Below, one piece after another: positions 34,911 to 45,486 of a stretch of DNA of 64,000 bases. The stretch lies in assembly GCF_031127835.1 (NCBI RefSeq), contig NZ_JARXHX010000001.1:434001-498000 (forward strand). The letters are read 5' to 3'. Origin of the DNA: Pelagicoccus sp. SDUM812002. GTDB lineage: Bacteria; Verrucomicrobiota; Verrucomicrobiia; Opitutales; Opitutaceae. Each line of letters begins with the position of its first letter. Within the stretch, counting starts at the first letter, position 1. Below the pieces are notes generated by a model that saw nothing but the letters and a program-made list of their open reading frames with translations, did not search any database and was not told the origin of the DNA. The position numbers and the translations under genes were made by a program.

Positions 34911-36857
34911 ATGAAAGGAAGCTTCCCAGCCCTACTCGCCCTTATAACGATCTTTGCTCCAGCAGGCCCGCTATCCGCTGAAATCAAACTCCCCAGTATT
35001 GTCGGAAACGACATGGTTCTCCAGCGGGACCAGAAACTCACGATCTGGGGCTGGGCCGATCCATCTGAGAAAGTCAGCGTCTCCTTTCGCGGCGACGAGG
35101 AATCGACGACTGCCGATTCCCAGGGCAACTGGTCCCTCATTTTACCCGAGCAGAAGGCCGGTGGACCGGATAACATGGAGATCAATGGCTCGAACCACAT
35201 CACGCTCACAGATGTGATGGTAGGCGACGTTTGGCTGGCCTCTGGACAATCAAACATGACCCACACCTTTAACCGCTGGAAAGATGAGTACGCCACGGAA
35301 ATCGCCACCTCTGAGAATCCCGAAATCCGGCAATTCCAGGTTCCTACCAAAGCTGTCCTGAGCAGACCCTTGGATGATTATCCGGGCCTAGAATGGAAAA
35401 AAGCCAATCCAGACAACTTGCTCGACTTTACTGTCGTCGGTTACTCTTTCGCGAAAGCCCTCTACGAACGTTACGGAATTCCCCAGGGTATTATCATGTC
35501 CTGCGTAGGAGGCACTCGCATCGAGGCATGGACGAGCGAGGAGGGATTCAGGACCTTTCCAGAGGAACTGGCGACCATTCAACGCAACAAGGACAGCGAG
35601 TACATCGACCGGATCAACGCTGAAGCAAAAGCTGATCGCGAGGCTAACCCCGGCCTAGAAACGGTCGACGCTGGCAACGTTGCAGAGCCTAAGTGGTACG
35701 CTACCGACTACGAGCCGCTCAACTGGAAGCCTATCAACATCCCAGGCTACTGGGAGCACCAAGGGATCCGAGACCTCGACGGCGTCGTCTGGTATCGCAA
35801 GGAAATCGAAATTCCCAATTCCATGGTCGGTGTCGAAGTGCTCGCCAAGCTGGGCCGCATACGCAACGCCGATGACTTTTACGTCAATGGAGTCCGCGTC
35901 GGTGGCACGGGCTACGAGTATCCGCAACGTCGCTACACCATTCCTGCAGACCTCCTGCACCCCGGTAAGAACCTCTTCGTCATCCGAGTCTCCAACCAAT
36001 CAGGGAATGGCGGGTTCATTCCCGACAAGCCCTACCAACTTGAAGCCGACGACCAGATCGTCGACCTGAAAGGCACCTGGCACTATCGCGTTGGCGAGGT
36101 CTATCGCCCCAACCCATATCAATACAAGCGTGGCATCGACGCCGGCTCGCAACCGTCTTCTCTGTACAATGCCATGATCGCCCCCTTCACCTCATACGGC
36201 ATCAAAGGGATTCTCTGGTATCAAGGCGAGAGCAACGCAGGCAATCCGCAGGCCTACGCCAAGCTTCTGCCTAACCTGATCAAGGATTGGCGCAACCAGT
36301 TTGGCTCCGATGATATCGCTTTCTATATCGCGCAGCTGCCTAACTTCATGGACGTTGACTACCTTCCCGCAGAGAGTGGCTGGGCGGCCATGCGCGAGGC
36401 TCAACTGGATACAGCCCGTAGCACCCCACTAACGGGACTCGGCATTAACATCGAACTCGGCGAATGGAACGACATTCACCCCGGAGGCAAGTGGACAGTT
36501 GGCGAGCGCCTCGCTCTTCAAGCCAGAAAGATCTCTTACGGCGAGGACATCGTCTCCTCAGGTCCCATATTCAAGTCACAGGAAATCAAGGACGGGGAAA
36601 TCATTCTCACCTTCGACAATGTGGGCAGCGGCCTCACTTCCACAAATGACGAAGAGCTCGCCCACTTCGCCATCGCTGGCGAGAGTAAACAATTCGTCTG
36701 GGGAAAGGCTGAAATATTAGGAGACAACGTAGTCGTATCCAGCGAGGAGATACCTGAGCCAAAGTACGTACGTTACGCTTGGGCCGACAACCCAGACTTC
36801 GCCAACCTCGGTAATGAGGAGGGACTTCCCGCCGCCCCTTTTCGCACTGATCGCTAG
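34911..36857 (+). CDS. Secreted sialate-O-acetylesterase-like carbohydrate esterase (CE20-like)
   Basis: 648 residues with a signal peptide ('LLALITIFAPAGPLSA'). 'IKLPSIVGNDMVLQRDQKLTIWGWADP' is the characteristic N-terminal beta-domain. 'VWLASGQSNM' carries the SGNH nucleophile S114, and 'WNDIHPGGKW' holds the D-x-x-H pair of the catalytic triad. Between the halves of the esterase domain (~250-395) sits a GH2-type jelly roll ('NIPGYWEHQGIRDLDGVVWYRKEIEI', 'FYVNGVRVGG'). This arrangement is typical of CE20-like acetylesterases acting on acetylated xyloglucan or xylan. It stands just upstream of the leftward GH43-GH51 run, convergent with it, and probably assists in deacetylation. Confidence 0.82.
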   Translation: MKGSFPALLALITIFAPAGPLSAEIKLPSIVGNDMVLQRDQKLTIWGWADPSEKVSVSFRGDEESTTADSQGNWSLILPEQKAGGPDNMEINGSNHITLTDVMVGDVWLASGQSNMTHTFNRWKDEYATEIATSENPEIRQFQVPTKAVLSRPLDDYPGLEWKKANPDNLLDFTVVGYSFAKALYERYGIPQGIIMSCVGGTRIEAWTSEEGFRTFPEELATIQRNKDSEYIDRINAEAKADREANPGLETVDAGNVAEPKWYATDYEPLNWKPINIPGYWEHQGIRDLDGVVWYRKEIEIPNSMVGVEVLAKLGRIRNADDFYVNGVRVGGTGYEYPQRRYTIPADLLHPGKNLFVIRVSNQSGNGGFIPDKPYQLEADDQIVDLKGTWHYRVGEVYRPNPYQYKRGIDAGSQPSSLYNAMIAPFTSYGIKGILWYQGESNAGNPQAYAKLLPNLIKDWRNQFGSDDIAFYIAQLPNFMDVDYLPAESGWAAMREAQLDTARSTPLTGLGINIELGEWNDIHPGGKWTVGERLALQARKISYGEDIVSSGPIFKSQEIKDGEIILTFDNVGSGLTSTNDEELAHFAIAGESKQFVWGKAEILGDNVVVSSEEIPEPKYVRYAWADNPDFANLGNEEGLPAAPFRTDR

Positions 36858-36910
36858 ACGATCGCCTCCGCTACCGTTGGGTCGGCCTCCACGAAGACGA
36901 CCCAACTAAC

Positions 36911-38485
36911 TTACATCGCCTCACTCAGTTCGTCTCCTATACGGTAGTAGTCGAAATCCACGTACCCACCCGCTTCTTGGGAAGCCCAATTGAAGAGGCC
37001 AAAACGATAGCCCATGAAGTGTGGCAATGTGTAGCGCATCTGCAGTGCTTCGCCTATCGAGATCCACTTCTTACCATTCAAGCTGTAGTAAAAATAAGCT
37101 TTGTCTGTCCGCTCACGGAAATCGCACTCAATCTTGAAGTAAACCGTTTTCTTCTCTAGAGGTACAGAGGCCAAAACCTCTGGTTCATCTTCCTGAGCCC
37201 GAACCATCAGGATCGAGCGCTCGCCACCTTCTTGCCTCACGCTCACGTATCCAAAATGTCGTTGCAGTGCGATCAGTCCGGCTGTGTCGCCATCTTTCAT
37301 TTTCGACACGTCGAGCTTGGTCTCGGCAGAACTGATCGGCCCAAAGGTTCGTTGTGTCAGTATATTCCTCGCGTGGAGCACATCCGCATCCACTCGAACG
37401 GTTTCGAGACGCAAGTGGCCCTTTCGCTCGCCGATCGACCAATTGTCGTTAACGGGATTGTGATTCCACTGCCAAGCCAAGGGCAATTCCGCTCCGCTCT
37501 TTCGGTCGAATTCATCCGAGGTTACTAGATTCGCAAATCCCATTTCCGAATCTTCCAAATCAAGAACCATAGGCGCTTTTCCTTCCACGCCGAGTACGGG
37601 CCAGCCGTCCTCCCACTCCACCGGTACTAACCAAGGACTCCGCCCCACTGCACCATTGTCTTGGAACAGAACTGCAAACCAATCTCCTTCAGGCGTATCG
37701 ATCAAACAACCCTGCGCGACGCCTTTGTCCTGAAGAACCATCCGACCCTCGTACGGCCCTTTGATAGAATCCGAACGGTGCACGATCTGCGTCCGCATAC
37801 CACCCTGTGGCCAGCAGATATTCATCACGTAGTAGGTTCCATCTTTCTTTAGCACCTGGGTTCCTTCGGCATGCAACATTGCGTTATTCGTAGCGACCTT
37901 CTCGGCGTGCTCGATGACCACTTCGTTGAAGCCCCCGTCCTTGATGCCCGACAAATCCGACTCCAATTCCACAAGTCGCAGGTTGCCGCCACCGTAAAGC
38001 ATATAAACTTTTCCATCGTCGTCGAAAACCAGCGAATGGTCGTGCAAGGATGGCTCGAATGAGATTTCCTTCCACTCGCATTTTTCGATATCATCCGTCG
38101 TGAAGATATGGGTACGTCCGCTGGTCGCTGAGAAAGTGGATACGTAAAAGGTGCCGTCGTGATAGCGCAAACTGCTCGCCCAAGACCCCCGTCCATAGGC
38201 TGCCTTATCCGTCTCCAACCTCAAAGCTTCATTGTCAGCTAGCGTATCGTAGGCATATCCGAGCAATTCCCAGTTCACCAAATCCTTGGACTTCATTATC
38301 GGAAGCCCAGGACTCATGTGCATCGTCGTGCTGCTCATGTAATAGGTGTCGTCCACGCGAATCACCGCCACATCGGGCACGTCCGCCCAAATGAAAGGAT
38401 TCTCGGCCTTCTCAGCATTCAAAAGTCCCGCTGCGCTTGAAAATATCGCAACAACTAACCAAAATTTACTCCGCTTCATAATCAT
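36911..38485 (-). CDS. Secreted GH43 glycosidase (beta-xylosidase/arabinofuranosidase)
   Basis: 524 residues with a signal peptide ending near 'GLLNAEK'. The five-bladed propeller (~28-320) has the general base D38 ('WADVPDVAV'), the pKa modulator D149 ('SLHDHSLVF') and the general acid E207 ('LHAEGTQVLKKDG'). The C-terminal beta-sandwich (~330-520, 'LPLAWQWNHNPVNDNWSIGERKGHLRL') is the accessory domain of the xylosidase-type GH43 enzymes. It releases xylose or arabinose from oligosaccharides. It is the last gene of a minus-strand run, 36 nt after GH51. Confidence 0.88.
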   Translation of the reverse strand: MIMKRSKFWLVVAIFSSAAGLLNAEKAENPFIWADVPDVAVIRVDDTYYMSSTTMHMSPGLPIMKSKDLVNWELLGYAYDTLADNEALRLETDKAAYGRGSWASSLRYHDGTFYVSTFSATSGRTHIFTTDDIEKCEWKEISFEPSLHDHSLVFDDDGKVYMLYGGGNLRLVELESDLSGIKDGGFNEVVIEHAEKVATNNAMLHAEGTQVLKKDGTYYVMNICWPQGGMRTQIVHRSDSIKGPYEGRMVLQDKGVAQGCLIDTPEGDWFAVLFQDNGAVGRSPWLVPVEWEDGWPVLGVEGKAPMVLDLEDSEMGFANLVTSDEFDRKSGAELPLAWQWNHNPVNDNWSIGERKGHLRLETVRVDADVLHARNILTQRTFGPISSAETKLDVSKMKDGDTAGLIALQRHFGYVSVRQEGGERSILMVRAQEDEPEVLASVPLEKKTVYFKIECDFRERTDKAYFYYSLNGKKWISIGEALQMRYTLPHFMGYRFGLFNWASQEAGGYVDFDYYRIGDELSEAM

Positions 38486-38521
38486 AAAACTATTAATCTT
38501 CTCTTGAGGTGAAAACGCGCC

Positions 38522-40540
38522 TTAACGCAGGCGCAAAATAGTGAGAGAATTCGCCGGGAACTCGCGCTCGAACTGTGAACGTACCTCGCCGCTTTCTACG
38601 ACCGTCACTGCTTGGGGCGCTTCTCCATCCTGGTTAACCGCATCCGCGTTTTCATGACTGAATACAACCGATTTCAGGTCGTACTGCGTTTCCTTGCCGG
38701 AACTCAAATCAATCGAGGAGGAGATAGCCTCCGGTTCACCATTCACGACCTTGACGATGATGTCACCCGACTTCGAGTCTCGAACGACCGAAGCCACCAA
38801 CTTCTCACCGTCTTCCACTTCTCTAAACGAAAAAGGCAACGCCGTATCTCCACTGTTTACACTGAACAAGCGCTGCACTTCGTAGTTAAGCGTAGGATAC
38901 ACTTGGGTTGCATCGAAATAAATCAGGTCCGGCCGCCACTGCGTATGACCACGACGTGAAAGCATCGGGGCGTAAGACGCAAACCGCACAATATCGGCAT
39001 TCCGTTCAAAACTCACTAATCCAGCCGCCTCCGCAATCGCCGACCGCATTGTGTTTGCCCGATTCGGTTCATGGGCCGCATATTCGCCGACATACACTTC
39101 CGCGCTCTCCCGGTCGTAGGCGTCATACCTCTCTTGGTTTTCCCAAAACCAATCCGGCTCCACGTAGTAGTGCTCGTCGATTATATCCAGGTTGAGCTCT
39201 CTGGTAAACTCCCAGCCATTGTCGTAATCCTCTCCGCTAGCGAAGGGGCCTACCGTACCAATAACGACTATATCCGGATACCGTTTCTCGACCGCATCGC
39301 GGATCATCTGGAAACGCACCTCGAAGATTGAAGTGATCGCGTCCTCATTACCCACGCCCAGATACTTCAGGCCAAACGGTTCGGGATGCCCCGCCTCGGC
39401 CCGGACCGAGCCCCATTCCGAATCGGCAGGACCATTCGCCCATTCGATGAGATCGAGCACATCCTCGATGTAATCAGGCATCTCGTCGAGAGGCAGTCCC
39501 TCCTGTCCACGTCCCGGGCTGTCACCTGAATGCTGGCAACAAACACCCGCCGAAACCACAGGAATAGGGATCGCCCCCATGTCCTCGCTAAACTGAAAGA
39601 ACTCATGGTAGCCGAGACCCAAGGTCTGATGGTATCCCCAAAGGTTCCGAAACGCCTTTCTCTGCTCCAGCGGCCCGACGCTGTCTTTCCAATCATAGTA
39701 CTGGTGAATGCCCTGACCGTGAACCAAACACCCGCCGGGAAAACGCATGAACTTAGGTTTCAAATCTGCAATCGTCTGGGCCAAGTCCTTACGAAGCCCA
39801 TTCTCGCGGCCCATAAAAGTGTCATGGGGAAACAACGACACCATGTCTAATGCGATACCGCCGGCCCTTTCCGCGAGTAGAACGAAACGAGCCTTATCCG
39901 TCGTCGCATTGGGCACGAGCGCAGCGCTATGCTGCTTCCACTGTCGTCCCTGCACAACAAAGCTCGATTCCGCTATTACTTCACCTACCTCGTTCTCCAG
40001 CCGAGCGACCATCGGCATCGCCTCTTCCTCCTCTTCAGGAGAACCACCCCACTTTTCGCCCATGTAAGCCTGGTACGCCCAGAAAGAAACCTCATAAGAT
40101 TTGCCCGCTTCTACTGGGATTTGGTCAAACCCTTCATTAGCAACACCCACGCCCAATCCGGCGGCTTCGACATTGAGCAGCAGGTAGTGTGGGTTGTTCA
40201 CATGCACCGGGCGCATATTTCCAAGGCTGAGACGTCCTTTCCCATCACCGGTTTCAACTAGGTCCCAAAACGAAAAAGGACCCCAACTCGCAGTTTCAGT
40301 CGCGCTGTATTCAAAAGATCGATTTTGAATCAGCTCCGCATAGAGACCACCGTCCGCTGCGTAATTCAGATCCTCATAGAAAATACCCACCAAGTCTGGA
40401 CTGATCGCCTTACCTTCGTCCTGCATGTCGATTTTCAGCGTAGCAGCGGGTAGCGATGACACGCCCAGCAGAGACAAAGAAAATAAGACGGCCGAACGCT
40501 TGCTGCTTCGCCCCTTTTCTTGAGAATACTCGTTGTTCAT
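38522..40540 (-). CDS. Secreted GH51 alpha-L-arabinofuranosidase
   Basis: 672 residues with an N-terminal signal peptide ('AVLFSLSLLGVSSLPAA'). A CBM4-like beta-sandwich insert (~80-240) precedes the TIM barrel (~245-560). The acid/base is E399 in 'YLGVGNEDA' and the nucleophile E486 in 'VYVGEYAAHE'. The C-terminal beta-sandwich closes the enzyme. It removes alpha-L-arabinofuranosyl side chains from arabinoxylan or arabinan. It lies between GH97 (45-nt gap) and GH43 (36-nt gap) and is probably co-transcribed. Confidence 0.93.
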   Translation of the reverse strand: MNNEYSQEKGRSSKRSAVLFSLSLLGVSSLPAATLKIDMQDEGKAISPDLVGIFYEDLNYAADGGLYAELIQNRSFEYSATETASWGPFSFWDLVETGDGKGRLSLGNMRPVHVNNPHYLLLNVEAAGLGVGVANEGFDQIPVEAGKSYEVSFWAYQAYMGEKWGGSPEEEEEAMPMVARLENEVGEVIAESSFVVQGRQWKQHSAALVPNATTDKARFVLLAERAGGIALDMVSLFPHDTFMGRENGLRKDLAQTIADLKPKFMRFPGGCLVHGQGIHQYYDWKDSVGPLEQRKAFRNLWGYHQTLGLGYHEFFQFSEDMGAIPIPVVSAGVCCQHSGDSPGRGQEGLPLDEMPDYIEDVLDLIEWANGPADSEWGSVRAEAGHPEPFGLKYLGVGNEDAITSIFEVRFQMIRDAVEKRYPDIVVIGTVGPFASGEDYDNGWEFTRELNLDIIDEHYYVEPDWFWENQERYDAYDRESAEVYVGEYAAHEPNRANTMRSAIAEAAGLVSFERNADIVRFASYAPMLSRRGHTQWRPDLIYFDATQVYPTLNYEVQRLFSVNSGDTALPFSFREVEDGEKLVASVVRDSKSGDIIVKVVNGEPEAISSSIDLSSGKETQYDLKSVVFSHENADAVNQDGEAPQAVTVVESGEVRSQFEREFPANSLTILRLR

Positions 40541-40585
40541 AATACCTGATACGTGTGGGGCTATCGGAGGGCGGAAACCTGAGAG

Positions 40586-42529
40586 CTATTTTTGGTGGAA
40601 CAATACAGCACCGCCTTGCGGCTCCAAGCTGAGCGTTATCTGACCATCAGCTTGAACGCTCACTTCACTGAAGCCGGACCGCTGCTCTCCCGCCTTGTCA
40701 TGGATTAACGATAGTGTCTCACCTGCAAGGAAAGGAACGTTGAGCGAGAGCGTCTTCTCCGAGTCTTCACCATTCGATGCCGCCAAGTACCAACGATCTC
40801 CCGACCGGCGAGCCAACACCACATGCTTGCCAGGATACCCATCTACAAACCGAGTCTCATCCCAGACGGCGGGAACCTCGCGAAGAAAATCGATCACATA
40901 CTCGGGCTGTTCCTCGAAAACGCGGGGCGTAATTCCATAGTGCTGTATGCCAGAGAAAAAGAGAACTGATGTCGCTAACTGGAATGCGTCCGTCGTCCGG
41001 CGGATGTTTCCGCTTTCGGGATCGCCGGAGAAACGGTTGTTCAATACAACTGGGCCATAGTCCATCGCCGCGACCGGATTACGCACGAGCGTCATCACCG
41101 TGCTACGCCATGCCTCGCCATCGGCGAACCCTTGGGAGAACACGAGGTTCTCCGAAGCTGTCACCGCCTCACTTGTCATGTGATTTGGATACATACGCTC
41201 CCACCCGCGCGGCAAAGTCGCTCCATGGAAATTCATGTTCAGACCGTAGCGGTTCCCATCCGTGAGGATGTCTTCGTAGAGTTTCATCGTGACCTGCTTG
41301 TCTCCTCCAAAGAAATCGACCTTCAGACCCTTGACTCCGATCGACTGCAGCCACGCCATTTCTTGTTGCCTAGCAGGAGCAGAATCGAGCCGGTTTCTCG
41401 GCCCTTGTGGAGCATTGTTCCAATATCCGTTCGAGTTGTACCAAAGTAGCACATCCACGTCCTTGGAATTTGCATACGCCACCAGCTCTGCCAATTTCTC
41501 GCGTCCTAGATTCCCATCCCATAAGGCGTCAATGAGGATGTACTCGAAACCAATATCCGCTGCCAGATCGATAAAAGTCCGCTGGTCCTTTTCGTTCATG
41601 CTTTGGTCCTGCCAAAGGAGCCAGCTCCAAGTCGCGCGACCGGGCTTTAGGCTAGCAGCTCCTTCGTAGAGCGGTTCAACCACGTCTGTCGCAACCGTCG
41701 ACTCTACAATCGGAGCTAAGGTCTCACCTACTGTGATGGTGCGCCATGGCGTCGTCATAGGCAGCGAGCTCGCAACTGTCGAGGCACCTATGCCGCCATT
41801 CTCGTCGGGTTCTGGAAAGGTGACCAAGTACAAACCGTCTTCGGTGGGGTTACCCAGGCGAGTCCCCGCGTACTTGCTTGAAACACCCGTTTCCGAGACC
41901 ATTGCCCATGCGTCCTCGCCAAAGCGGAAAAGGCCGGGATACGTAAACCCAAGCCCACTTGGAGCTGTCGTACCCACCGGCACATCCATCAGGTACCCTT
42001 CCTCGTAACTTGGCTTCGTGCCCATCCATCCCGTGCCGGCTTTCGCTTGTTGGGAGAGGAACGCTGTCGTACCAGCGGGAAAGTCGAAACCAGTGGCTTC
42101 GCTTTCGACGATCAGCCGAACGTTTTCTTCGCTCGAAATACGATAGGCGAAAGCGGCATCATGGTCCGCGACCCGTACGAGAACCTCCATCAAGTCGCCG
42201 TTCACGTTGCGATAGCGGGCCGTCAACTCGTTCGCCACGTAATCGACCTGGCTCACCTTGCCGTGGGGCAATTCGTAGCTTTCCTCGATCAAGAGAATCT
42301 CGGAGCCATCCTCTTTCAAACCGCTCGCGAAACTGCCAATACTCGTTTCCAAGCCCAGCGGAGACTTTTCCAGAACAAGAGTATCCTTGTAGTTGACTTC
42401 GTAATACAGCTTACCTCCATCCAATTCAAGGTCCACCTGAAGCGAACCCTCCGGACTTTTCACCTCGTAAGCTGAGAGATTAGCAAAGCCAAGGGCTATG
42501 GCTGCAGAACAGTAAAATGGTATCTTCAT
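40586..42529 (-). CDS. Secreted GH97 alpha-glycosidase
   Basis: 647 residues with a signal peptide ('CSAAIALGFANLSA'). The N-terminal beta-sandwich (~21-270) begins with the GH97 signature 'VKSPEGSLQVDLEL'. The TIM barrel follows ('GFEYILIDALWDGN', 'DVDVLLWYNSNGYWNNAPQGPRNRLD', 'GVKGLKVDFFGGDKQ', 'MNFHGATLPRGWERMYPNHMTSEAV'). D405 in 'KVDFF' is positioned like the nucleophile of the retaining, alpha-galactosidase-type members, with E454 a candidate acid/base. This favours an alpha-galactosidase or another retaining activity over SusB-like inverting alpha-glucosidase. Ca-binding residues were not assigned. Confidence 0.9.
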   Translation of the reverse strand: MKIPFYCSAAIALGFANLSAYEVKSPEGSLQVDLELDGGKLYYEVNYKDTLVLEKSPLGLETSIGSFASGLKEDGSEILLIEESYELPHGKVSQVDYVANELTARYRNVNGDLMEVLVRVADHDAAFAYRISSEENVRLIVESEATGFDFPAGTTAFLSQQAKAGTGWMGTKPSYEEGYLMDVPVGTTAPSGLGFTYPGLFRFGEDAWAMVSETGVSSKYAGTRLGNPTEDGLYLVTFPEPDENGGIGASTVASSLPMTTPWRTITVGETLAPIVESTVATDVVEPLYEGAASLKPGRATWSWLLWQDQSMNEKDQRTFIDLAADIGFEYILIDALWDGNLGREKLAELVAYANSKDVDVLLWYNSNGYWNNAPQGPRNRLDSAPARQQEMAWLQSIGVKGLKVDFFGGDKQVTMKLYEDILTDGNRYGLNMNFHGATLPRGWERMYPNHMTSEAVTASENLVFSQGFADGEAWRSTVMTLVRNPVAAMDYGPVVLNNRFSGDPESGNIRRTTDAFQLATSVLFFSGIQHYGITPRVFEEQPEYVIDFLREVPAVWDETRFVDGYPGKHVVLARRSGDRWYLAASNGEDSEKTLSLNVPFLAGETLSLIHDKAGEQRSGFSEVSVQADGQITLSLEPQGGAVLFHQK

Positions 42530-42547
42530 GCGAATTGCTCCGTTTGA

Positions 42548-43498
<951 letters not shown>

Positions 43499-43513
43499 TT
43501 AGATTTGAAGCCA

Positions 43514-43537
43514 CTTTCGATCGAGGATAATCGAAAG
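43514..43537. promoter_or_regulatory. Inverted repeat upstream of the CE1 gene
   Basis: CTTTCGAT, 8 nt, ATCGAAAG, centred about 40 nt before the CE1 start. It is compatible with an operator that could give the four downstream genes their own promoter. There is no direct evidence. Confidence 0.4.
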
Positions 43538-43621
43538 CGGATACGCCTCATGCAAGACGTCGTGCCGCAGAAACGCAAATGCGACGTCTGTCGTTCTAAA
43601 GTTAGACAGTGTAGGGCTAAG

Positions 43622-44977
43622 CTACTTCAAGCCAAATTGCCACCAATCCAGCTTGGCGAGTTCACCTTCACCACCATCGAACACTAGATAGAGGTCATGA
43701 ATACCCTTAATACCACTGGCTTTGCCCTCGACGGTTTTCCAGTCAGCGCCTGGAGCAACGTCTAGCGTCGCTACGACTTTGCCGTCTAAACTACCTAGCC
43801 GCATCTCGATCATGCTCGAGACCGTCCCACCTCGGACGCTCGCGGAGATCTTGCGAGCTCCCTTGCTTCCGAAATCAACTCCTGCGAGTTTAATCCAGTC
43901 CCCATTTTGCGTATCCGTGAGATTCATACCTCCGGCTGGACAAGGCTCAGTCTCGACTCCGCTCTGAGCGGCGAACGTTTCACCTTCGACTCGGACGTAT
44001 GGATCGAGGTGCCCGTTTTGCTCTACGCCATCAGTGGTGTACTCGACCTTAATAATGGCACCCTCCTCATCGTATCCAAATTCTTCGAGAGCGATATTGC
44101 GGCGAAACCCTGTAGGAATCCCAGCCTCGGTTGCCACGATGCGGTTGTGGTACACGTGGTACCATTTGTCCCTGAACTTAAACTCAGCGGCATGGTTGTT
44201 GTTATGGTTGAGCGGTGGTTGGTCCGCTACGATGCCTGCGTACTCGAAGCCTTCGGTAGGATGCTTGCTCGTCATATAGTCGATACGCATCTCGGCCTTG
44301 GGGGTGGTCGAGTAAGTGAAATAGTAGGTATCCTCGATCTTGTAAACCCAAGCAGCTTCGAAGAAATTGGGAGCGTGCATCTTGATCACCTCCCCATCGA
44401 TGGTTACCATATCCGGCTTTAGCTTCGCGGCGCGTACGTTGTCGTCGCCATTACCGCCGAAATAAATGTAGGCCTGATCGTCGGTGTCGATGAATACGCC
44501 AGGATCAAAGAGCCACATGTTTTTGGCCGGCTGTACACCTGGGGTGCCGTGGGTGATCAACGCCTTGCCGAGAACATCCTCGAAGGGGCCGATCGGACTG
44601 TCCCCCTCGGCAACGCCGATATCCGCACCTCCATTTCCAAAATAAAGGTAGAACTTTCCATTACGACCTATTCCTGCGGGAGCCCACGTTTTCTTTGCCC
44701 AAGAAGTGTCGCGCTCCGCGTCGAAAACGATCCCGTGATCAGTCCAATTTTTCATGTCGCTGCTGGAAACGCAAACTACGTTCGGAATGTTGTAGCCTCC
44801 TTCCAGTGGACTCTCGTCGTCATTCGAACAATAGATGTATACGCGGTCCTCGGTGACCACCGACGTCGGATCGGCCAAATAACGATGCGAAGCGATTGGA
44901 TAGTCCGCTAGGGCTTCAGTGGAGATCGCGCCTGCTGCCGCTAAGATCAACAGACTCTGGAGATTTTCTTTTATCAT
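43622..44977 (-). CDS. Secreted GH43-CBM6 protein (xylosidase/arabinofuranosidase)
   Basis: 451 residues with a signal peptide ('LLILAAAGAISTEALA'). In the GH43 propeller (~25-315), D36 is the base ('RYLADPTSV'), D158 the modulator ('WLFDPGVF') and E207 the acid ('PNFFEAAWVYK'). A C-terminal CBM6 (~325-450, 'VRVEGETFAAQSGVETEP', 'WIKLAGVDFGSKGARKIS', 'LDWWQFGLK') binds xylan-type chains. It is the first gene of the leftward run; 134 nt separate it from the CE1 gene. The palindrome at 45245-45260 lies 268 nt upstream. Confidence 0.9.
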   Translation of the reverse strand: MIKENLQSLLILAAAGAISTEALADYPIASHRYLADPTSVVTEDRVYIYCSNDDESPLEGGYNIPNVVCVSSSDMKNWTDHGIVFDAERDTSWAKKTWAPAGIGRNGKFYLYFGNGGADIGVAEGDSPIGPFEDVLGKALITHGTPGVQPAKNMWLFDPGVFIDTDDQAYIYFGGNGDDNVRAAKLKPDMVTIDGEVIKMHAPNFFEAAWVYKIEDTYYFTYSTTPKAEMRIDYMTSKHPTEGFEYAGIVADQPPLNHNNNHAAEFKFRDKWYHVYHNRIVATEAGIPTGFRRNIALEEFGYDEEGAIIKVEYTTDGVEQNGHLDPYVRVEGETFAAQSGVETEPCPAGGMNLTDTQNGDWIKLAGVDFGSKGARKISASVRGGTVSSMIEMRLGSLDGKVVATLDVAPGADWKTVEGKASGIKGIHDLYLVFDGGEGELAKLDWWQFGLK

Positions 44978-45486
44978 AATTAGGAGTATCGTAAATTTAT
45001 ATAAGATTGATTGGTAAGCCCAGACACGGATTCTAATAACAGATCACTGTGTCAGATTGCGTTACAGTCTGCTCTAAAAAGAATGCATTTGAATTTCTTG
45101 AGCGTTTCCCAGAACGCTAGACAAGGGCACAAACGGAGTTAAATTCATACGTATAGGCTCTATGCGAATAGAGTTGCGGGCAACAACACTAAACCACCGT
45201 TTATTGACTATCTGAATACAAATACAAACTACAAAGTTCGACTCTATAGCCTAGGCTATAATAACTCTCTAGTCAGAGGCAAACCCTTCCGTAATTTCTA
45301 ACTATCTGAAGAACCTTTACTGAGAATAAATTCCTGAGCTCGAAATCTCGGATCAAGTATTAGTTAGTAGAGTTAAATGCCAAATTTTATAACTTAAGTT
45401 ATAGTTATCATTTGCCCTATAAAATGCTGACAACTTCAAACCGAGTCGCAAGTTTCCTATCCATCCCGAAAGTACCCTGCGTCAAT
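44978..45486. other. A/T-rich intergenic regulatory region
   Basis: About 510 nt between the divergent GH43-CBM6 and alpha/beta-hydrolase genes. It carries two palindromes (45245-45260 and 45390-45403) and is markedly A/T-rich, as expected for a control region serving both directions. Confidence 0.5.
45245..45260. promoter_or_regulatory. 16-bp palindrome, candidate operator
   Basis: TATAGCCTAGGCTATA is perfectly self-complementary. A 14/16 match is at 57010-57025 upstream of the GH43-GH5 fusion gene, and shorter matches lie near other carbohydrate loci and the XylR-like gene. A second palindrome, ATAACTTAAGTTAT, is at 45390-45403. The symmetry suggests a dimeric regulator. Confidence 0.5.
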
